NCBI GenBank assembly: GCA_028293265.1
Contig: JAQGPB010000123.1
Coordinates: forward strand, 1 to 6,432
Length of the DNA: 6,432 nucleotides
Direction of reading: 5' to 3'
From: Pedosphaera sp.
GTDB lineage: Bacteria > Verrucomicrobiota > Verrucomicrobiae > Limisphaerales > Pedosphaeraceae
A program made the translations under genes and the position numbers. The notes under the pieces are model-generated. The model saw only the letters and a program-made list of their open reading frames with translations, did not search any database and was not told the DNA's origin. Shown here one piece after another: positions 1-4,934 of this stretch (the first letter of the stretch is position 1; the number at the start of each line of letters is the position of its first letter).

Positions 1-809
1 CCTTCGCTTGCAATAAACCGGACCGGGTCCACCCGCACCATCTTCCCCTGGCCGGCAGTCCCGGTGATGCTGTTCGTGTCGGGCCGGCGTCCGCCCCAAT
101 TGCTGACGTATGCCCTGTCCTCCGTGAGCGCTACCTCGTAAGGTTCCACCCCCACGTCGAAACTTCTCAACCATGTTCCCGTCGTCAGATCGAACTCCAG
201 AAGTTTGTTCGAGAGATTGGCCGCCACGTACAATCTTTTGCCGTTCTTCGAAATGGCAAGGCCCGCCGGAATTTCCTGCTTGCGCTTGGGCGAGTCGGCC
301 TCCGGAATACTGATGCTGCCAATCCCTTTCACATAATGATCCGCGCTGACGGAAAAGACCTTGATGCTCCCTTTTACATTCGACAAATATAACCTTGTTC
401 CATCCGGTGAAAAAACCAGCCCGGTGAAACTGACCTGCTCATCCTTGTCCGGTTTGAGGATATGCGCCGAGGTGGGAGCGGGAAGCGAAGGCAGCGTCGC
501 GTCATCCGGCAGCTTTACTTTCTGCAACACCGCGCCGGTTTCCGGCTCCAGCACCGTCAGTTCCCTCATCTTGCCGGAGGTCACCAGCAGCCGGCCATCC
601 GGGCTGAGGGCCAGCACTTGGGGACGATATCCATGCAGCTCGATCTGTTTGCCGGCCGGCGTGATGACCTGGTTGACCGGCAGCACGACGCGGTTGGTGC
701 CCGCGCGTCCCACGGGTTCCATGGGATCAAACGCTGCGCCGTCCGTTTGCGCGGAAGCAAGCCGCACAAAAAGGCAGGCGGAAAAAATTAAGAATGCTTT
801 GCTGATCAT
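1..809 (-). CDS. Secreted YncE-like beta-propeller protein, N-terminal part (probable propeller/alkaline-phosphatase-superfamily fusion)
   Basis: Partial gene: 269 codons are visible and the 3' end lies beyond position 1. The ATG at 809 gives a good signal peptide (MISK, hydrophobic core about residues 5-19, AxA-type cleavage site LASA|Q at 20/21), so export is expected. After it come YncE/YVTN-type propeller blades: LALSPDGRLLVTSG (67-79), LVFSPDGTRLYLSN (131-144), LAISKNGKRLYVAAN (184-198) and VALTEDRAYVSNWGGRRP (226-243). The segment with SNWGGRRP, then TGTAGQG and VRVDPVRFIASEG closely resembles, from memory, proteins annotated as bifunctional YncE / alkaline-phosphatase family proteins, which carry a phosphoesterase domain at the C-terminus. 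That domain is not visible here, so the fusion is inferred. The gene starts 43 bp after the PLP-lyase stop on the same strand, so co-transcription is plausible. No clear Shine-Dalgarno sequence precedes the start. It could instead be a stand-alone propeller protein. Confidence 0.82.
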   Translation of the reverse strand, partial: MISKAFLIFSACLFVRLASAQTDGAAFDPMEPVGRAGTNRVVLPVNQVITPAGKQIELHGYRPQVLALSPDGRLLVTSGKMRELTVLEPETGAVLQKVKLPDDATLPSLPAPTSAHILKPDKDEQVSFTGLVFSPDGTRLYLSNVKGSIKVFSVSADHYVKGIGSISIPEADSPKRKQEIPAGLAISKNGKRLYVAANLSNKLLEFDLTTGTWLRSFDVGVEPYEVALTEDRAYVSNWGGRRPDTNSITGTAGQGKMVRVDPVRFIASE

Positions 810-852
810 GCTTGAGAGGGTAATTACGGCAAAAGTGCGATGAGTTTCAATT

Positions 853-2271
853 TCACGATGCGTTGCGCTGACCAGTCATTTCCCCTCCCGCTCCGACCTC
901 GCTGATCGCCTGTTCGAGAATTTCCAAGGCCTGGTCCATTTCCTCCTTGGTGATTGTGAGAGCCGGGGTCAGCGTCAGCACGTTTCCCATGGTGACTTTG
1001 AAATTCAATCCCCGCCTCAGTGCCGCATACATCACGCGTTCCGCTTCGGCAATTGCCGGGCGGCGGATGCCGTCCTGTCCGGTGTGCCCCAGTTCCATTC
1101 CCAGCAGCAAACCCAGGCCCCGCACATTGACAATGAGCGGATGGCGCGTCGCCATGCAACGCATGCGTTCCAGCGCATAAGCGCCCAATTCCCGCGCGTG
1201 TTCCGGCAGCTTTTCCTCTTCGATCACCTCCAGCGTCGCCAGCGCCGCGGCGCAGGCGACCGGATTTTTCTCATGTGTGTAATGCCCCAGCGCCATCTCT
1301 CCCGCCACATTCAACGAATCACGCGCAATCAACGCCGCCAATGGAAAAACCGCGCCTCCCAGTCCTTTTCCCAGCACCACCATGTCCGGCACGATGTCGT
1401 AATTTTCAAACGCGAACAACCGCCCGCTTCGTCCCAGGCCAATTGGAATTTCATCCAAAATCAGCAGCGCGCCATGCCGGTCGCAAGCCGCGCGGATGCG
1501 CTTCCAATAATCGGGCGGCGGAATGAACGGCGTATTGCGTACCGTTTCAGCGACGACTGCCGCCACATCGCCTTCCTTCTCCAGCACGTATTCAACATAA
1601 TCCGCGCAGGTGAGGTTGCACGCATGCCCGCAACGAAAAGGACAGCGCATTGGCTCCGGCGGCGGCACATGTTCGCAACCGGGCAGCAGCGGGCCAATTC
1701 CCTGGCGGAATGCCGCTTCACCCCCGATGGAAATCGCGTCCAGCGACGCGCCGTGAAACGAATCCCACATGGATACAAATTTGAAACGGCCTGTGACCAC
1801 GCGCGCATATTTGAGCGCCATGCCGATGGCCGAGGTGCCGCCCGGCGCAAAGGAAACTCGCTTCAAGTCTCCCGGCGCCAGCGCGGAAAGTTTGGCCGCC
1901 AATTTGATGGCTGTTTCACAGGTGTAGCGTCGCACGCAAAACGGCAGTTCGTCCAACTGCCGCTTGATGGCGGCAATCACCTTCGGATGCGAGAAGCCGA
2001 CCTGATGCGCGCAATTGCCATGAAAATCCAGGTAACGCCGGCCCTCGACATCCTCAATCCATGCTCCCTCCGCATGGCGCAGCACATTCACGCACGGTGT
2101 CGAAAGCGATTGATGGAGAAAATACTTTGCGTCTTGCGCCAGCATCTCACGTGTTTCCGCGCTCAGGCAATCTTGCATCCAGGCTTCCCGTTGATGCGAG
2201 GTGTTGACGTCCCCCTCGGAACTGAGGGGTTCGCGCCCAGAGCCGTTCGATTTGATTGATTTGTCAGTCAT
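853..2271 (-). CDS. pbfA: PLP-dependent class-III aminotransferase-fold enzyme, probable (R)-1-hydroxy-2-aminoethylphosphonate ammonia-lyase (PbfA-like)
   Basis: 472 aa, a typical class-III (fold type I) length. Visible family features: the PLP-phosphate loop FAPGGTSAIG (141-150), SFHG (171-174), the cofactor-N1 aspartate in LDEIPIGLGRSG (D273) and the Schiff-base lysine in VVLGKGLGG (K302). The usual DEVQTGFGRTG motif is altered to DEIPIGLGRSG. Cysteines 210, 214, 218 and 222 form a CxxxCxxxCxxxC stretch before the NLTCADY segment. Function is assigned from context: the start is only 4 bp after the phnW stop. Known PbfA enzymes are class-III-fold lyases encoded beside phnW/phnX that deaminate hydroxy-AEP to phosphonoacetaldehyde. 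Sequence alone cannot separate this from a true transaminase (AEP or omega-amino-acid type) or an ethanolamine-phosphate phospho-lyase. The first 31 residues are polar and low in complexity. Met32 (2178), preceded by GGGAAG, is an alternative start. Class-level confidence is very high; the PbfA assignment is about 0.65. Confidence 0.72.
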   Translation of the reverse strand: MTDKSIKSNGSGREPLSSEGDVNTSHQREAWMQDCLSAETREMLAQDAKYFLHQSLSTPCVNVLRHAEGAWIEDVEGRRYLDFHGNCAHQVGFSHPKVIAAIKRQLDELPFCVRRYTCETAIKLAAKLSALAPGDLKRVSFAPGGTSAIGMALKYARVVTGRFKFVSMWDSFHGASLDAISIGGEAAFRQGIGPLLPGCEHVPPPEPMRCPFRCGHACNLTCADYVEYVLEKEGDVAAVVAETVRNTPFIPPPDYWKRIRAACDRHGALLILDEIPIGLGRSGRLFAFENYDIVPDMVVLGKGLGGAVFPLAALIARDSLNVAGEMALGHYTHEKNPVACAAALATLEVIEEEKLPEHARELGAYALERMRCMATRHPLIVNVRGLGLLLGMELGHTGQDGIRRPAIAEAERVMYAALRRGLNFKVTMGNVLTLTPALTITKEEMDQALEILEQAISEVGAGGEMTGQRNAS

Positions 2272-2275
2272 GGCA

Positions 2276-3445
2276 TTATTGGTATTCAGAAATGGCGTGC
2301 GTTGCGTCCAATACCGGCGTCATCATTACTCCCATGTCGGCCAGAACTTCGCGCATGGCCGATAACAGTGCCAGAATGTCCGCCTCAAAAATGCGGCCGA
2401 TGCTGCCGATTCGGAAGGTATCAGCCTGAGTAAGTTTCCCGGGATAAATCACAAATCCGCGCCGGCTTAATTTCTCATAAAACGTCCCGAAGTTGAATTC
2501 AAAATCATCGGGATAATAAAAAGCCGTGATGATGGGGCTTTGAACTGGACCCTCCAAATAAGGCTTGAATCCCAGCCGCAGCATTCCGCTTTGCAAAACC
2601 GCATGATTGCGTTGGTACCGTCCATTGCGGGCCGCGATGCCACCCTCGGCATCAAGCTCAATCAACGCCTGTTGCAACGCCAGCAACGCATGGGTGGGCG
2701 GCGTAAACCGAAATTTACCGCTCTCTTCGAAGCCCTTCAATTGGGCCGCCAGATCAAAGCTCAAGCTCCGCGCCCAGCCCGCGCAGCCCAGCAGCATCGC
2801 CTTGCGGCAGAATACGAAAGAAAGCCCCGGCACGCTTTCGACGCACTTGTTCGCCGAGGCGATGAGATAGTCAATCCCGCAAGTCTCAAAATCAATCGGG
2901 ATTCCCGCGAAACTGCTCATGGCATCCACGATGAAGATGCGCCGGTGTTTTTTGACCACCGCCCCCAGTGGCTCAATCGGGTTCAGGATGCCGGTCGTCG
3001 TCTCACAATGCACCACGGCCACATGGGTGATGGCAGCATCGCTGGCGAGGCACCGGTCCAGCGCTTCGGCACTCATCGGGGTGTCTTCGGTTTCACGCAG
3101 GATTACATGAGGAATGGAGGTATATTGCAGAATATCGACCATTCTTTCCCCGTACGCCCCGTTCGCGAGCACCGCCACCTTGCCTTCGGGTGGAATGCAC
3201 GTCTGCATGACCGCTTCAACCCCATATGTACCACAGCCTTGCAACAATACCACGCCCCATCCTTTCGCCGGAGTCAAGCCCGCCAAACCCAACAGTCGTT
3301 CCCGGACATTTGCTGTCAGGCACACAAAGTCCTTATGCCAGGACCCGACGTCCCGCAACATGCACTGTTTCACGGCAAGACTCGTCGTGAGCGGGCCCGG
3401 CGTGAAAAGAAGCTGATCGTGCGCAGTGGGCAGGTTTGGATTCAT
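2276..3445 (-). CDS. phnW: 2-aminoethylphosphonate:pyruvate transaminase
   Basis: 389 aa from the ATG at 3445. It catalyses AEP + pyruvate to phosphonoacetaldehyde + alanine, using PLP in the cytoplasm; this is the first step of AEP breakdown. It follows the enterobacterial PhnW sequence, as I recall it, almost end to end: LLFTPGPLTTS near the N-terminus, VLLQGCGTYGVEAV (66-79), NGAYGERMV (95-103), HCETTTGILNPI (146-157), IVDAMSSFAGIP with the PLP-ring aspartate D174, SANKCVESVPG with the Schiff-base lysine K200, FRFTPPTHALLA (246-256), SPIITAFYYP and FVIYPGKLTQADTFRIGSIG near the C-terminus. A longer reading from a TTG at 3526 would overlap the transporter gene. It adds residues unlike the family, so the ATG 16 bp after the transporter stop is preferred. 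The C-terminus carries about 20 residues beyond the usual family end (MGVMMTPVLDATHAISEYQ). The PLP-lyase gene starts 4 bp downstream, suggesting translational coupling. Confidence 0.95.
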   Translation of the reverse strand: MNPNLPTAHDQLLFTPGPLTTSLAVKQCMLRDVGSWHKDFVCLTANVRERLLGLAGLTPAKGWGVVLLQGCGTYGVEAVMQTCIPPEGKVAVLANGAYGERMVDILQYTSIPHVILRETEDTPMSAEALDRCLASDAAITHVAVVHCETTTGILNPIEPLGAVVKKHRRIFIVDAMSSFAGIPIDFETCGIDYLIASANKCVESVPGLSFVFCRKAMLLGCAGWARSLSFDLAAQLKGFEESGKFRFTPPTHALLALQQALIELDAEGGIAARNGRYQRNHAVLQSGMLRLGFKPYLEGPVQSPIITAFYYPDDFEFNFGTFYEKLSRRGFVIYPGKLTQADTFRIGSIGRIFEADILALLSAMREVLADMGVMMTPVLDATHAISEYQ

Positions 3446-3461
3446 GATTTCAACCGCATCT

Positions 3462-4811
3462 TCAATGAGTGGCTTCTTCAGTCGTCGCCCGGGTTTGCTT
3501 GCCGTAAAGAAAAAGGCACAGCACAACCGCCAGCAGGGTGGTTATGGCGAGAGCATGAAAACCAAGACGGTATCCGCCATAATCCAGGAGCAGGCCAAAT
3601 GGATATCCCGCCAGGGCACCGGCGAGGTACCCGCTCGCATCCACAAATCCGGCCACGGTGGCCACATAATCTTTTCCCCGTATTTCAACTGCCAAAACGC
3701 CCGCGAGCAAACTATAAGGTCCGTAGGAAAGAAATCCAATCAAGCCGATGACCGCAGAAGCCATCCACAAGGGCTGGTGGACCAAAGCCGGCAGCGAATA
3801 AATCAACGCACCCAGGGCCACCAGCATCACCACCAGCAACCGTGTGCGTCCTTTATGGCCGAGATAGTTCAGCGCCGCACCAAGAAAAAGAATTCCCACT
3901 GCCCCAAATGCGTCAAAGGGGGTCGAGAGGAAGGCCGCGATCTGTGTCGTCATCGCGCCGCCACCCGAGGTCTTGAAAAAATCAACCGTCCAATCATTGA
4001 AGAAATCGCGCGTGATGGTCAGCACGAAACTCAGGCCGCAAACCACCCAGAATTGCGGAATGCGCGCCACCTCGGCAATCTTCGCGTACGGCGTTTTCCG
4101 GGAAACCGCGGCTTTCGTGGAAACCTGCGTGGGATTGTCCTTCGGCAAAACGAGCCAGCAAAGAGCCAGGATCGCCAGCAACACGAGTGACGGCAGGCCC
4201 ATGACGGCGCGCCAGCTATCGCCGCTCCAGCGCGCAATCTGTCCCGCCAGCAGCAGCGCGAAAACTCCGCCGAAAGCGTAGCTCATGGAGAGGAACGCCA
4301 GCGCGAGAGGCAGCCGGCGGGTCGGAAACCAGTTGGGGACCTGTTTGACCATCGCCCCCCACCCTGCCGAACCTGAAAAACGGTTGGCCGTGTAAAAAAT
4401 TGTCAGCATGGGCACCGAGGTGGCCAGAGCGCCGAGGCCGCCGAACAAAGCAACGCCAAAGAGTGACAGCAGCAGACAAACACGCCCCCCAAAACGGTCA
4501 ATGAGGGGGCCAAAAATGATTTTTCCGGCCATGTAGGCCACGGTCGCCGCGCTCGCAATGGCCCCGGTATGGGCCTTGTTCACCCCGAACGCCTTTTGAA
4601 TCAAAGGCACTGCCACAGAAATATTTTTCCGGCAAAGATAGATGCCGATGTATCCCAAGATGATGCAGCCCAGCAAAGTTGCCGCCCGGAATGTGGAATG
4701 GGGCGCGCGTTCAACTGCCTCTTTTTCTGGAGGGACGAACACTGCCTCCGAACCGGCGGGAACGGCGGACAACCTGGCCGCCCCGCTTTCATTCTGATTG
4801 GTGAACTGCAT
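3462..4811 (-). CDS. MFS transporter of the organophosphate:phosphate antiporter (GlpT/UhpT-like) family, candidate aminophosphonate importer
   Basis: 449 aa from the ATG at 4811, close to E. coli GlpT (about 452 aa). It is an inner-membrane protein with about 12 predicted hydrophobic segments, the first at about 44-60 and the last at about 419-436, after a roughly 40-residue polar N-terminus. Two arginines match the phosphate-binding pair of GlpT. Arg61 in IYLCRKNISVAVP aligns with GlpT Arg45 (VRKNFALAMP). Arg268 in TITRDFFNDW aligns with GlpT Arg269 (LLRYGVLDW). The inter-TM2/3 motif (GPLIDRFGGR, 101-110) and the TM10-11 region (GPYSLLAGVLAVEIRGK, then VAGFVDASGYLAGALAG) also fit the family. 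It heads the run into phnW, so a phosphonate such as AEP or hydroxy-AEP is the inferred substrate; glycerol-3-phosphate or another organophosphate remains possible. A GTG at 4898 would extend the N-terminus by 29 residues through a hairpin and is disfavoured. Confidence 0.88.
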   Translation of the reverse strand: MQFTNQNESGAARLSAVPAGSEAVFVPPEKEAVERAPHSTFRAATLLGCIILGYIGIYLCRKNISVAVPLIQKAFGVNKAHTGAIASAATVAYMAGKIIFGPLIDRFGGRVCLLLSLFGVALFGGLGALATSVPMLTIFYTANRFSGSAGWGAMVKQVPNWFPTRRLPLALAFLSMSYAFGGVFALLLAGQIARWSGDSWRAVMGLPSLVLLAILALCWLVLPKDNPTQVSTKAAVSRKTPYAKIAEVARIPQFWVVCGLSFVLTITRDFFNDWTVDFFKTSGGGAMTTQIAAFLSTPFDAFGAVGILFLGAALNYLGHKGRTRLLVVMLVALGALIYSLPALVHQPLWMASAVIGLIGFLSYGPYSLLAGVLAVEIRGKDYVATVAGFVDASGYLAGALAGYPFGLLLDYGGYRLGFHALAITTLLAVVLCLFLYGKQTRATTEEATH

Positions 4812-4934
4812 CAAATCGCTTTCGAATTCAGCCCTGCAAATCTTCACCCGGTCCGGCCTTGGGCTGCAATGAAAATGCCGCAGCCGGACCCAGGCCACAC
4901 TGCATAACCCGGGTCCGGCTGGACTTGATTTTGA
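4812..4934 (-). promoter_or_regulatory. Leader / intergenic region ahead of the transporter-phnW-lyase run
   Basis: This is the only gap of any size upstream of the phosphonate genes, so it should hold their promoter if they are not transcribed from the LamG gene. I could not recognise convincing -35/-10 boxes or a PhoB box. It contains the core GCCGGACC in the transcribed sense at 4920-4913 (arm A) and 4857-4850 (arm C), with the complementary arm B between them (4891-4881). B can therefore pair with A or C but not both. No strong Shine-Dalgarno sequence lies just before the ATG at 4811; the nearest purine stretch, AGGG, is about 20 bases upstream. Confidence 0.4.
4881..4921 (-). terminator. 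Strong hairpin after the LamG gene, possible terminator or attenuator
   Basis: A perfect 11-bp inverted repeat, cagccggaccc (4881-4891) and gggtccggctg (4911-4921), encloses a 19-nt loop. It begins 13 bp past the TAA stop of the LamG gene, a normal place for a terminator. On the minus strand it is followed by GCGGCATTTTCATT, only a short T-run, so intrinsic termination would be weak. On the plus strand it is followed by the T-richer GGACTTGATTTTGATTATT. One arm can also pair with 4850-4857, so it may be part of a switching leader. Confidence 0.5.

Noticed and set aside
1084..2259. Long plus-strand open frame (391 codons) opposite the PLP enzyme gene
   Set aside because: It lies antisense to a clearly conserved class-III PLP enzyme, and its product is rich in Arg/His/Gln with no recognisable motif. 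This is a codon-bias shadow.
3446..3526. Upstream TTG start for phnW that would overlap the transporter gene
   Set aside because: The added residues (MCCAFFFTASKPG...) are not part of PhnW. The ATG at 3445 gives the normal N-terminus just before LLFTPGPLTTS.
2540..3751. Long plus-strand open frame (403 codons) opposite phnW and the transporter end
   Set aside because: Antisense to phnW, which matches its family end to end; the product is low in hydrophobics and motif-free.
3426..4190. Plus-strand open frame (254 codons) opposite the transporter
   Set aside because: Antisense to a 12-TM protein with conserved OPA motifs; the product is unlike any known fold.
4837..4866. Possible promoter on the minus strand: TTGCAG, 17 bp, TGAAGA
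   Set aside because: The -35 is a partial match and the -10 is poor; spacing alone is not enough support.
4882..4921. Hairpin as a mobile-element or REP-type repeat
   Set aside because: No other copy occurs in the window apart from the 8-bp core at 4850-4857, and there are no flanking duplications or transposase.
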